Shown piece by piece: positions 27,815 to 36,049 of a stretch of 47,969 nt of DNA (position 1 is the stretch's first letter; each line of letters starts with the position of its first letter). Where the stretch lies: positions 1 through 47,969 of the forward strand of contig NZ_JAUUTW010000037.1 in the NCBI RefSeq assembly GCF_030676415.1, in the 5' to 3' direction. This stretch comes from Peribacillus frigoritolerans (GTDB lineage Bacteria; Bacillota; Bacilli; Bacillales; DSM-1321). The notes beneath the pieces were generated by a model. The model did not search any database, was not told where the DNA came from, and saw only the letters and a program-made list of their open reading frames with translations. A program made the position numbers and the translations under genes.

Positions 27815-27828
27815 AGACCATTCGGTCT
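27815..27828. promoter_or_regulatory. TetR operator candidate 2 (autoregulatory)
   Basis: AGACCATTCGGTCT, 44 bp upstream of the preferred TetR start. It differs from site 1 at one base. Confidence 0.6.
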
Positions 27829-28109
27829 TTTTTTATTGTACAATTAGGTAGTATCTTTGTAAAGTACAAATAATAATAGGCATATAAAAAGGCAGCAAGT
27901 TTGTCTGAACGCGGTAACCTTAAAGAAACAGGTACAAAGAAAACATGCTAGGCCCCCAATGATTCCACAAAATCACTTGCTTAAAACCAACGCAAATTAT
28001 CAGTCAAAGTTACACCCTAAACAATTAGTGTACCAAAAACGGACGGATGTGGTACAAAAATAGATTTTTATAAAAATGATCTGTTACTTTTCATTTGTTT
28101 TGTCGTTTT

Positions 28110-28568
28110 TTAAATACATTTTTCATACTTAAATAACAAAAGCTTTTCAGTTAGCTGAACTTCTCCTATTTTTTCATAGCCAAATTTCTCATAAAAATAT
28201 TGATTTCTTTTGTTTAAATATGGAGTATATAAACGCCAAATTTTTATCAATGGAAATTCAGCCTCCATTAATTTCATTATCTTTGTTCCTAGACCTTTAT
28301 TTTGATATTCGTTTGCTATGAATAGTTTGTCTAATAACAGTATATTTTCTTTTTTACGGAGATCTATTCCACCGATAATGTTGTTATTTGACCATATTGT
28401 GTAATGAATAGAGTGTTCTATATTTTCGATTAATTTCTCAGGTGTCTCATTTACAGGAGTTGTATCGTGGTCTTGGTATAACTTATAGTCTTCTGCAAAA
28501 GCCTTTTTCTGAATAGACAACAACATATCTACTTCAGTTATACTTGTTCTTTTGGTGGTAATTTCCAT
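28110..28568 (-). CDS. GNAT family N-acetyltransferase
   Basis: 152 residues. The acetyl-CoA loop is YQNKGLGTKIMKLMEAEF (residues about 90-107), preceded by the beta strand LLLDKLFIANE, with the typical YEKFGYEKIGE near the C-terminus. The acceptor is unknown. A cassette-repeat left end lies 60 bp upstream. It is part of an accessory stretch rich in GNAT and DinB genes. Confidence 0.88.
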   Translation of the reverse strand: MEITTKRTSITEVDMLLSIQKKAFAEDYKLYQDHDTTPVNETPEKLIENIEHSIHYTIWSNNNIIGGIDLRKKENILLLDKLFIANEYQNKGLGTKIMKLMEAEFPLIKIWRLYTPYLNKRNQYFYEKFGYEKIGEVQLTEKLLLFKYEKCI

Positions 28569-28627
28569 CTGTGATGCACACCCTTTATTTAAATTTTTAT
28601 GATAATTACTATTTAATCTTATATTTT

Positions 28628-28672
28628 TTGTTCAATTGAACTGCCCCGTAGTTTAAATAAGAAACTACAACT
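28628..28672 (+). repeat. Cassette repeat, partial copy B
   Basis: TTGTTCAATTGAACTGCCCC left end followed by a hairpin GTAGTTT / AAACTAC. The right end is lost at the 3' end of the next GNAT gene. Confidence 0.55.
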
Positions 28673-29121
28673 GTTTATAAACAAACTCTCTGTACTTTAT
28701 AAAATTTTGCTTTTTATAAAAGTCCTTTGCAACACTGTTCTCAAACCAATAATCTAATTCTATTAAATCTATTCCTCGATCCTTCGCAATTTCATATATA
28801 CATTCCATAAGACTTGAACCATAACCCTTATTCCTCTTTGTATCCACTATGCTGATGTACATAAACGGACTTATATCCTATTTTAAATACATTTTCCGGA
28901 TGTTCTCTTATCTCTATCCAAGCATAGCCAAGTGCTTCTTCATTATCTTCTAACAAAAGGAAAATGAAACTTTCGTTATTAATCAGACTTTTGAAGACTT
29001 CCTTCACATTCTCATAGTTATATTCCTTAAAGTATTTAGGGTATAAATTTGAATGTAAATCGTGTACATATTTATTTAATTTAGCGACCGATTTAAAATT
29101 CCTGGTTTGACTAATTTTCAT
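28665..29121 (-). pseudogene. GNAT acetyltransferase split by a frameshift
   Basis: The N-terminal part (MKISQTRNFKSVAKLNKY to GYKSVY) and the C-terminal part (YISIVDTKRNKGYGSSLMEC to the VYKQL end) lie in different frames, overlapping at 28828-28862. Joined, they make one GNAT protein of about 150 residues with the acetyl-CoA loop RNKGYGSSL. A one-base indel near 28850 explains this. It is either a pseudogene or an assembly error. Cassette repeat C lies 85 bp upstream of the start. Confidence 0.75.
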
Positions 29122-29205
29122 AACAAATCCCTCATCTATCTTTCACTATTTTAAATAATTGTACCTTTTTATGTAATTCGAGGGAAATTTTTAATATTTT
29201 CCTTA

Positions 29206-29287
29206 TAGAACTATCCTGCCCCGATAGTTGCATAAAGAAAAAGCTGCCTTAAAGACAACTCCGATCCTAAGCTAAAGCACCCGTTCG
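29206..29287 (+). repeat. Cassette repeat copy C, interrupted by IS110
   Basis: Left end CTATCCTGCCCCGATAG, with CTATC/GATAG replacing the usual CTAAC/GTTAG, so the inverted pair is kept by a paired change. The centre AAAAAGCTGCCTTAAAGACA follows, then the right end AAAGCACCC, which is cut by IS110 copy 2 at 29283. The rest of the right end appears after the element at about 30218. Confidence 0.8.
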
Positions 29288-29532
29288 TATTATAAGGTCA
29301 GCCAGAAAATATTTCTGGTTGACCATTTTTTATATCGATATATGCTAAACGGTAGCCGGGGTAGAACGTAAGCACCCGTGGGGCTTGATCCCGTCAGCTA
29401 AACAGTTCGCCCCCCTACTTGTAGAAACATGATTGAGGCTGGTTGGGACTAGGATCTCGTATAACAAGCGAAGCTATGATACTACAAGAAGGATTCAGGG
29501 GTACCAGTAATATTCTTAGGAGGAGATAATAA
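29283..29532 (+). ncRNA. Candidate bridge-RNA region of IS110 copy 2
   Basis: Conserved noncoding left end. AAGCACCCGT at 29370-29379 is identical to the ten bases spanning the left insertion junction (29275-29284). CTAAAC at 29398-29403 is the reverse complement of GTTTAG, the first bases of the right flank at 30218. Both placements fit the left and right target guides of an IS110 bridge RNA. Expression is not shown. Confidence 0.65.
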
Positions 29533-30085
29533 ATGAATCCAGTAGTTAGTCTGGATGTAGCAAAAGGTGAAAGTAAGGTTCAAGCATTCATGGATAAAAA
29601 GAAGCCGTACAAAAGAAGCTTTAAAGTAACACATACTCTTGAAGGATTAGCTAATCTTCTTAACTTTATTAGAGAAGTAGAAGTGGTATCAGGAAAACGG
29701 CCTCCCATTGTATTAGAATCCACTGGACATTATCATACACCAGTTTTACAGTATTTCGAGGATAGAGGGAATTTATTGATTATCGTGAACCCACTCATAT
29801 CACATCGAGCTAAAGAGTTCCAGTTTACGCAAGGTAAAGACTGATATCATGGACGTTTATCACCTCTGCGAGCATATGGCTGTTAAATGTGCTATTCGTG
29901 ATTGTCGCAAGAAGAAAACGACAGATGAAATCATCCCTCGTAACAAGCGATTGCGAGAGTTTTATGATAAGAAACGTGAAGAAGGAAAGCCCTTTAAAGT
30001 AGCTGTGATAGCATGTGCCAATAAACTCTTACATTGGATTTATGCACTTATAAAAAGCAAATCACCTTTCCAAGATCTTGCCTAG
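29533..30085 (+). pseudogene. IS110 transposase with internal deletion and frameshift (copy 2)
   Basis: The first part has MNPVVSLDVAKGESKVQAFM and the acidic motif VLESTGHYHTPVLQYF. The third RuvC motif (KTD..DA) is degraded at GKD*. A second part resumes at YHLCEH, then jumps to the C-terminal Tnp end (VAVIACANKLLHWIYALIKS). About 200 residues are missing. Not active. Confidence 0.85.
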
Positions 30086-30247
30086 TTTAAAAGTATAACT
30101 AATACGTCCAGAACTTTCCAAACATACAAACTTGGAAAGTTATTTGGTATGCACAAATTTAGTATAGCATGAAATATTTTAAGGTTTTATTGGAAAATAT
30201 TGATAAACTATTGGCTGGTTTAGTTCAAGTAGGCACTAGTGAAACTT

Positions 30248-30751
30248 TTATTTATCTACTCCTGCATCTATTTTCCAGCTATTTTGCAACTTCCGGATAT
30301 AAATGATCTGACCAATGTGATATGCGTTATGAGTTGACGCATTTCCGAGTATTGCCCACCATTTCACGTGTCCAGGATAACCATTAACTTCTCTCTCAAC
30401 TTTTTCTTCAGATAATAACTCTTGCCAACGTAAAAGCACCTCTAATAGTTGTTTTTTTAAGTCAGCAAAAGTATGATTTTCAGGAATAATAAAGCTGTTA
30501 TTATTATTTCCAATTGAAGGCACAGCATCAACGTGAGATTTTTGGTACCTTGTTTGCCATGTTTGATTCCAATATAGTAGATGCTGCACAATTTCAGCAA
30601 TACTATTACTTTCTTCGTTTGGCTTCCAAAATGCATGTTCCTCAGACAATCTTTCTACTGAATCTGAAAATGGTAGGTACCAACTTGGGTCATTAGCATT
30701 TGCCAACAACTGATCCGATAAAACATCTTTTGCATGAACCATAACAAACAC
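30248..30751 (-). CDS. DinB-family four-helix metalloprotein (copy 2)
   Basis: 167 residues. Metal triad H57 (IVQHLLYWN), H141 and H145 (THNAYHIGQIIYI). It is a paralogue of the DinB protein at 20432, sharing its layout and the AYHIGQI motif. Cassette repeat D lies 90 bp upstream of the start and the inferred IS110 copy 2 right end is just downstream. The substrate is unknown; a bacillithiol-dependent detoxification role is possible from the family. Confidence 0.88.
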   Translation of the reverse strand: MFVMVHAKDVLSDQLLANANDPSWYLPFSDSVERLSEEHAFWKPNEESNSIAEIVQHLLYWNQTWQTRYQKSHVDAVPSIGNNNNSFIIPENHTFADLKKQLLEVLLRWQELLSEEKVEREVNGYPGHVKWWAILGNASTHNAYHIGQIIYIRKLQNSWKIDAGVDK

Positions 30752-30840
30752 TCCTAATTTTTATATACTGTTTTTTCTAAATCTTTAAACAATGTCATCT
30801 TATTATATTCTACATAGTATATTGATTGTCCTGTTCTTAT

Positions 30841-30920
30841 TAAGCTAACCTGCCCTTTAGTTGCATAAAAAAAGCTGCCTTAAAGACAGCTCCGCTCTTT
30901 AGCTAACGCACCTGTTTAAG
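30841..30920 (+). repeat. Cassette repeat copy D
   Basis: Left end CTAACCTGCCCTTTAG (from 30845), centre AAAAAAAGCTGCCTTAAAGA, right end CTAACGCACCTGTTTAAG. On the minus strand its centre is a terminator-like hairpin with a T run, 45 bp beyond the stop of the 160-residue membrane protein gene. Confidence 0.85.
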
Positions 30921-30963
30921 AAGAACATTGTATAAAACTACCACATTGCACTTCCCAACATAA

Positions 30964-31446
30964 TCATGCCAATAAATCCATATATACAACTGTAACTCCC
31001 AAACCATACAAAAATAAGTTATCTTTTTTAAATAGTCTGATCAGTTCAAAGAAAGAAATGACAATCCGTATAACCAACAACAGTCCAAATATACATAAAA
31101 ATGACACCCCGATAGTCATTGGAATCTCTGTAACTAACCTCATACCATCTGACTCATCATTTGAGATTACCCCAATCCCCATTCCAATATAAATCCACAA
31201 AAATGACCTCAATATCAATGTAAAAAATAAAATGTAGTAACGATGAACATTAGGTGCTAAAGAAGAATCCACAGACGTTATCCATTTTATAAAATACTTG
31301 ATACATAACCTACACGAAATAATAGGATGTAGCCACGCAAATATAAAATCTGTTTCATCGTCCTTAACATAAGAATTCTTTCCAAATGTCATTTTAATTA
31401 TATTTGATTCGTTTTTCTTCTTTTTCTCCCTTTTCATCTTCAACAA
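30964..31446 (-). CDS. Small integral membrane protein of unknown function
   Basis: 160 residues, basic N-terminus (MLKMKREKKKKNES) and about three membrane segments (near 72-92, 108-132, 143-158). I do not recognise the family. It is flanked on both sides by cassette repeats (D downstream, E upstream), so it looks like a single-gene cassette. The start is uncertain; MKREKK at codon 4 is equally possible. Confidence 0.6.
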   Translation of the reverse strand: MLKMKREKKKKNESNIIKMTFGKNSYVKDDETDFIFAWLHPIISCRLCIKYFIKWITSVDSSLAPNVHRYYILFFTLILRSFLWIYIGMGIGVISNDESDGMRLVTEIPMTIGVSFLCIFGLLLVIRIVISFFELIRLFKKDNLFLYGLGVTVVYMDLLA

Positions 31447-31569
31447 CCAATCTAATAGTGATAGTATAATTCGATATTCTTCAATCGAAATTATATCATA
31501 AACGAGAATAAAACTTTTTCTGTGTTAAAGAGTCATTTATGTATAAAACAACATTAAATCACTTGTTTC

Positions 31570-31653
31570 CTTATTCAACTAACCTGCCCCGTTAGTGACA
31601 TAAGAAAAAGGCTGCCTCAGCAACCTTCCTTATTGAAGAAAAGCACCCGTTAG
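31570..31653 (+). repeat. Cassette repeat copy E (subtype 2)
   Basis: TTCAACTAACCTGCCCCGTT start, with CTAAC/GTTAG inverted around CTGCCCC. The centre is AAAAAGGCTGCCTCAGCAACC and the right end AAAGCACCCGTTAG. The centre hairpin differs from the subtype 1 copies (C, D, G). It continues directly into the 207-bp extended module. Confidence 0.85.
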
Positions 31654-31860
31654 CCATCCATGAATCGCAAAAATCGGCGATTCACCACAAAGAATGAAAA
31701 TGGTTAGGAAGTGTCAATACTGATACTGACCTTAATCCAGTCAACCCTAATCCATAGTCTAATTAATTAACGCTCTCCTCTTTTTTTAAACGATTGAGTA
31801 GGGTCGTCTTAAGTATTGTCATTTTTCATTTTTAAAGAAACTTATTTTTTCATGGTAGTT
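31654..31860 (+). repeat. Extended module attached to repeat E, duplicated at 42493
   Basis: About 207 bp nearly identical to 42493-42698. It contains the stem-loop GAATCGC...GCGATTC and ends CATGGTAGTT. A related but diverged version follows the repeat end at 47818. No ORF. It is always joined to the GTTAG right end of the cassette repeat. Confidence 0.85.
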
Positions 31861-31913
31861 CATTAAGAAAATCGATTCTTATTAAAGAATCGCGCCTTTT
31901 AATTGATTTGTCT

Positions 31914-32057
31914 TTAATTGTTGTCCCTTCCTACTTTTTGAAAAACATCTAGAGTATACTGAACACTAAAACTCTTACAATAAGGTTCTCCCTTATTTAG
32001 AAATGCTTGATCCTGACTTTTCTCTTTTGAAACATACAGACCTAAGACTAGATTCAT
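31914..32057 (-). pseudogene. IS110 transposase N-terminal remnant (copy 4)
   Basis: 47 codons, MNLVLGLYVSKEKSQDQAFL continuing NKGEPYCKSF, align with the start of the other IS110 copies, but the catalytic aspartate in GLD is now Y (GLYVSK). AAGAGGAGAT precedes ATG. The conserved left end is not recognisable upstream and the rest of the gene is absent. It is an older, more decayed relative. Confidence 0.7.
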
Positions 32058-32240
32058 ATGAGGATCTCCTCTTCACATAAATACAAAATTAGTCGGTAAA
32101 CAAAAAGTTATTAAAATCAAAAGAATATTTTTCAAAATTGGAAATTTCCTTTTGTTTATAAAATACTGTTGCTCCAATCTTTTAGGGTTTTAGCTTATAA
32201 TAACGGAGTTTAGTCGGCAGTATCTATCCCATCACATATA

Positions 32241-33467
32241 TTATGTTAGGTATATGGATGAATTCTTTTGTGTTCGTTGAAAAGATATTAGCCCCATTAC
32301 AAACAAAGCGAGTACAGAACATGTCGCATACATGATTGAGAATGATCCAAATTGAACGATGAATCCCATCATAAGACTCCCTAAAGAAAAGCCTAAGTCA
32401 TATGAAGCGAGAAAGACACCGAGTAGAATATGTTTGGACTTTGTTGGTACTACAAATGAAATATAAGTGGTTAAAGAGGGATATAGCATTGCAGATGACA
32501 ATCCATTAAATAAAGCTGCAACATATATGAAAGGTCCAATCATGAAACCACCAGCAAGAATTGTTGTTCCCACAAAAGAAGAAAGTAAGACAAGCACGAT
32601 AAATTTCGGATGCCACTTACCATCTGATGGAATACGTTTTCGTAGGATAAAACGACTTCCAACCACAACAATTGATTGTAAGAATAAATAAAGTACTGCA
32701 TTCCCTACATTTTCATTAACCATATACAAAGGTAAAAATGTTGAAATCGCTCCAAATATACAAGCACCTACCAGCATGGTAATTGAAGAAATAATCAATC
32801 CCTTGTGATGTCTTGCTTCCTTGAGAGCATACATCATTTCAAGTGACGTAAATGACGCATTCGGTTGTTTTGTTTTTGGCAAAGGTGAACGAACAAAAAT
32901 GAACAGTGGAAAAATTGCTAAAGCTACGATAAATAGTTGTAAATATATCTTATCTGCCTGCGACCATAACAGTAATGCAAGAGCTGGTCCATATAAACTC
33001 GGCATAACGGATGATAAAGAATACAACGACATACCTTGTCCACGTTCTTCCTCTCGAAGTGTTTCTGAAATTCCCATTTGAATAGCCATTGAGAAAAAGG
33101 CCGTTACTACGCCTTGTAGGACGCGTACAACATATAAGCTATCAATACCATAAGTAATATAAATTAACAATGTAGCTACGTGCCCTATTAAAAGCCATTT
33201 CATAATTGTACATACACTATACTTAGCGACCATTTGCCCTGCCCATGGTCTTAAAAACATACATACAAGCATATATAAACCCATTATGATGCCGATTTCG
33301 CCTTCTAACATACCACTAGTGGAGGCCTGTAAAGGGAAGATGACTGTTAAAACAGAACTAGCTGTAAAAAAAAGCATAGAAAGTATATACACTTGAATCA
33401 TCTGAAATGATAACGGTGTATATTTCACATGAATTTCCTCCCTTATCCTTACTATCTCATTTACCAT
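32241..33467 (-). CDS. MFS exporter (DHA1-like), possibly for a metallophore or siderophore
   Basis: 408 residues, 12 membrane segments. Between segments 2 and 3 is LRPWAGQMVAKYSV, a variant of the MFS signature; SETLREEERGQGMSLYSLSS near residue 132 resembles drug and opine-metallophore (CntE-like) exporters. It lies just downstream of a Fur-boxed siderophore-binding gene in the same orientation, separated by a terminator. Metallophore export is a weak inference; a general multidrug exporter is equally possible. Confidence 0.8.
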   Translation of the reverse strand: MVNEIVRIREEIHVKYTPLSFQMIQVYILSMLFFTASSVLTVIFPLQASTSGMLEGEIGIIMGLYMLVCMFLRPWAGQMVAKYSVCTIMKWLLIGHVATLLIYITYGIDSLYVVRVLQGVVTAFFSMAIQMGISETLREEERGQGMSLYSLSSVMPSLYGPALALLLWSQADKIYLQLFIVALAIFPLFIFVRSPLPKTKQPNASFTSLEMMYALKEARHHKGLIISSITMLVGACIFGAISTFLPLYMVNENVGNAVLYLFLQSIVVVGSRFILRKRIPSDGKWHPKFIVLVLLSSFVGTTILAGGFMIGPFIYVAALFNGLSSAMLYPSLTTYISFVVPTKSKHILLGVFLASYDLGFSLGSLMMGFIVQFGSFSIMYATCSVLALFVMGLISFQRTQKNSSIYLT

Positions 33468-33720
33468 ACAGAATCTTAAATTTAGTTGTCAAACGAAATA
33501 GTAGACTTATAAACTTTTCCTGTCATTTGAATTAACATTCATCTTCCTCTTCCATGGGGAATACATAGTGGTGTTCCATATGGTGAATCCACTGTGACTT
33601 CACAATTCATTTGAAGTACTGTAATTGAATGCTTAAATAAGGTCTAGCATCAATCTAAGGATTTCTTTGTCACCCACATTGAAACAACACTTCTGTTAAC
33701 TAATAATTTGCGAAAAAAGA
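33468..33720. other. Intergenic region, nothing recognised
   Basis: AT-rich, holds the MFS ribosome site but no Fur box and no ORF that I can support. Confidence 0.4.
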
Positions 33721-33722
33721 GC

Positions 33723-33758
33723 AAAAACCAGAAAGTATGAATATACTTTCCGGTTTTT
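33723..33758 (-). terminator. Terminator of the siderophore-binding protein gene
   Basis: AAAAACCAGAAAGTAT / ATACTTTCCGGTTTTT, T run on both strands, 27 bp after the stop. Confidence 0.9.
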
Positions 33759-33785
33759 CCCTAAAGTGATAGAACCTTTGAAATT

Positions 33786-34787
33786 TTACTTACTAGTCAT
33801 GATCTCTTCAAGTTCATCTAACATTTTGTTAGCTGCAATTACACCGCCAGCAGTATTCCAAACGGCGTCACTCACCTCATATGCATTTCCTTTTTTTACT
33901 GCATTTAGATTATTCCAAAGAGCTTCACTTGTCCATTCTTTTGCAGTATCTGTTGCTTCTTTATCTCCATCTGGAGCATATGTGAAGTAGAATAGAATAT
34001 CTCCATCCATTTTAGGAATAACTTCTTTTTCGACTTGCAAAGAAAAATTACCAAGCTTATTGTCAGCGTTAAATAATTCTTTTTGTTGCTCAGCACGTTT
34101 AAATCCTAATTGGTCAAAAATCACGCCTGAAAATGAATCTGTGTAATAAATATATGAAGTGCCTGCTAGGAAACGCACAACAGATACTTCTTGGTTTACC
34201 TTATCACCTAGCTTTTCTTTTACATCTGCAATGTGTTCATTGAATTGCTGTAATACTTCATTCCCTTTATCCTCTTGATTAATTGCTTTTGCATATAGAC
34301 TGAAATTTTCTTTCCAATTCCCTGTTAAAGTTTCAGAAAAAACAGTTGGAGCAATTGCACTTAATTTATCGTAAATGGCTTCTTGACGTACCTTATTCCC
34401 TATAATTAGGTCTGGTTTTAAAGCTGCTATTTTTTCCAAATTAACTTCAAGCTCAGTCCCTACAATTTCCACACCATCCATGTCATCTTTAATATGATCG
34501 TACCATGGATCACCAAGCCAAGATTTCACAGCACCTACAGGTTTTACGTCCATTGCTAAAAGTGCTTCTGTTCCTTCATTTGTTAAAACGACAACACGCT
34601 TTGGATTTTCAGAAATCGTTGTTTCACCCATAGCATGTCTAACAGTATACGATTGTTCTTCTTTTTCAGAAGACTTTGTGTTTTTTGTTCCAGCTTCATT
34701 GTTACCACAAGCTGCTAAACAAACTAAGCAAAAGACTGATAACAATAGAAAAATAGTTTTTGAATATGTACTTATTGTAAATCTCAT
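33786..34787 (-). CDS. Iron-siderophore ABC transporter substrate-binding lipoprotein
   Basis: 333 residues. Lipoprotein signal with lipobox L-A-A-C27. A class III periplasmic-binding fold follows: NPKRVVVLTNEGTEALLAMD near residue 61, ALKPDLIIGNKVRQEAIYDKL near 123, and VWNTAGGVIAANKMLDEL at the C-terminus. It resembles YfiY/FhuD-like receptors for hydroxamate siderophores. A perfect Fur box lies 25 bp upstream. The permease and ATPase genes are not in the window, so it must use components encoded elsewhere. Confidence 0.92.
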   Translation of the reverse strand: MRFTISTYSKTIFLLLSVFCLVCLAACGNNEAGTKNTKSSEKEEQSYTVRHAMGETTISENPKRVVVLTNEGTEALLAMDVKPVGAVKSWLGDPWYDHIKDDMDGVEIVGTELEVNLEKIAALKPDLIIGNKVRQEAIYDKLSAIAPTVFSETLTGNWKENFSLYAKAINQEDKGNEVLQQFNEHIADVKEKLGDKVNQEVSVVRFLAGTSYIYYTDSFSGVIFDQLGFKRAEQQKELFNADNKLGNFSLQVEKEVIPKMDGDILFYFTYAPDGDKEATDTAKEWTSEALWNNLNAVKKGNAYEVSDAVWNTAGGVIAANKMLDELEEIMTSK

Positions 34788-34811
34788 TGTAAACCTCCTT
34801 GTGCAATTAAA

Positions 34812-34826
34812 TGATAATGATTATCA
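34812..34826. promoter_or_regulatory. Fur box
   Basis: TGATAATGATTATCA is a perfect 7-1-7 inverted repeat matching the Bacillus Fur consensus, upstream of the siderophore-binding gene. Iron repression is expected. Confidence 0.9.
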
Positions 34827-34957
34827 TAATCATTCATGTTACTGTACCAATATACATTTTGTCAATTAAATATTGATATAAAGAAATATAAAGTCATTGA
34901 AATTTACTATTAAAAATGTAAAAAAGGCACTACTTAAATTGTAGTACCTCCTTTTAA

Positions 34958-35734
34958 AGTTCTTTATATTTTAAAGAATGTAAACAAAGTGATATTGGGG
35001 ATTTAATCCAAAGATATGTTAGTACATTAAGTTCTCCTATTGATTCCTTTTTAGAGGAGCACATTCTCAATTCCGTATTTTATACAATCAGTTACAACTC
35101 TGAAGTTGCAGGTTATTATGCCATACATAGTAACCAGAACCTAACTCAATTTTATTTAGATTTATCATACTACAAAAAATCCCAAGAGATTTTTGACAAT
35201 GTTCTTAAGGATCATTCAATTCTGTCAATACTGGTTCCAACATGCGACGAACTTTTTTTAAGTTTGGTATTAGATCATGATTATAAGATCGAAAAACAAG
35301 ATTACTTTTTCCAAGATAACAAAGTGGAAATTCCAAAGGGAAAATTATTTAAAGATGGGGAATTCAGAGCTGCGGTGCCTAGCGATGCTACAAAAATAAC
35401 TGAGGTATGTCAGTACTTCATTGATAAAGTGGAGGAACGTATTGAAAATAGGGAAATATTCACCTACACCAAAGGAAGTATTCTGCTTGGAATAGGGATT
35501 ATAGAAACAAGTAAGTTACTTGATAGATATGGAAATATCGGCATGTTTACAAATGAACAATACAGAAAAAAAGGAATAGGCAGAACGATAATTCATCATT
35601 TAAAGGAATGGTGTTATGACAATAATCTAAATCCAATTTGCGGTTGTTGGTATTTTAACACTCCCTCGAAACAAACGTTAGAAAGTGCTGGTATGGTCTC
35701 TAAAACAAGATTATTAAATATCAAAGTCCTATAG
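34958..35734 (+). pseudogene. GNAT acetyltransferase gene lacking a start codon
   Basis: The frame is open from 34958 (just after a TAA) to 35734, giving about 258 residues with coherent protein sequence throughout (DIGDLIQRYVSTLSSPIDSF; LKDHSILSILVPTCDELFLS). The acetyl-CoA loop NEQYRKKGIGRTIIHHLKEW lies near the C-terminus. No in-frame ATG, and no ribosome site before the apparent N-terminus; a TTG at 35264 would remove the first 100 residues. Either the 5' end has been lost or a rare start is used. Confidence 0.65.
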
Positions 35735-35786
35735 ATTTTTAAATGAATGAATTTATAGCTAATCTTGAGTGATTCAAGAATCGGGC

Positions 35787-35817
35787 GCGATTGCTAAACG
35801 ATGAGCAGTCGCTTTTT
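35787..35817 (+). terminator. Terminator after the GNAT remnant
   Basis: GCGATTGCT / AGCAGTCGC imperfect hairpin followed by TTTTTACT, about 50 bp after the stop. Confidence 0.6.
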
Positions 35818-35864
35818 ACTAGGTGGAACCGAATAGTTCTATAAATGATTGGATGTAAATAATT

Positions 35865-35907
35865 AAAAAACCCAGCTAATCTTCTCATGTGAAGGTAGCT
35901 GGGTTTT
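35865..35907 (+). terminator. Second hairpin, likely terminator
   Basis: AAAACCCAGCTA / TAGCTGGGTTTT, about 130 bp after the GNAT stop; could act on either strand. Confidence 0.7.
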
Positions 35908-35990
35908 AAAGTTGGATGTGCAAAATACCACTTAAAATATACGCAAAAAATCTCCTAAAGTGACAACTCTAATTATAGTAATCTTAAGAA

Positions 35991-36031
35991 CAAAAGCATC
36001 CCAATAGGGTAAACCTATTGGGATGCTTTTG
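35991..36031 (-). terminator. Terminator of the deacetylase gene
   Basis: CAAAAGCATCCCAATAGG / CCTATTGGGATGCTTTTG, a near-perfect long stem immediately after the stop at 36050. Confidence 0.9.
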
Positions 36032-36049
36032 TTCTATATATGATGATTC

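Larger units (their letters stand above)
29283..30217 (+). mobile_element. IS110-family element copy 2, both ends recognisable, internally deleted
   Basis: Starts GTTCGTATTATAAGG. Noncoding left end of 250 bp, transposase N-terminus (29533-29844), then a C-terminal segment (29849-30085) after an internal deletion. The right-end region has a hairpin (AACTTTCCAA / TTGGAAAGTT near 30112-30141). Downstream, GTTTAGTTCAAGTAG (30218-30232) resembles the continuation of the cassette repeat in copy H (GTTAGTTTAAGTAG), giving an inferred right boundary near 30217. Confidence 0.8.

Noticed and set aside
27771..27843. Longer TetR start at 27843
   Set aside because: The extension overlaps the TetR operator dyad, and the internal ATG has a GGAGG site.
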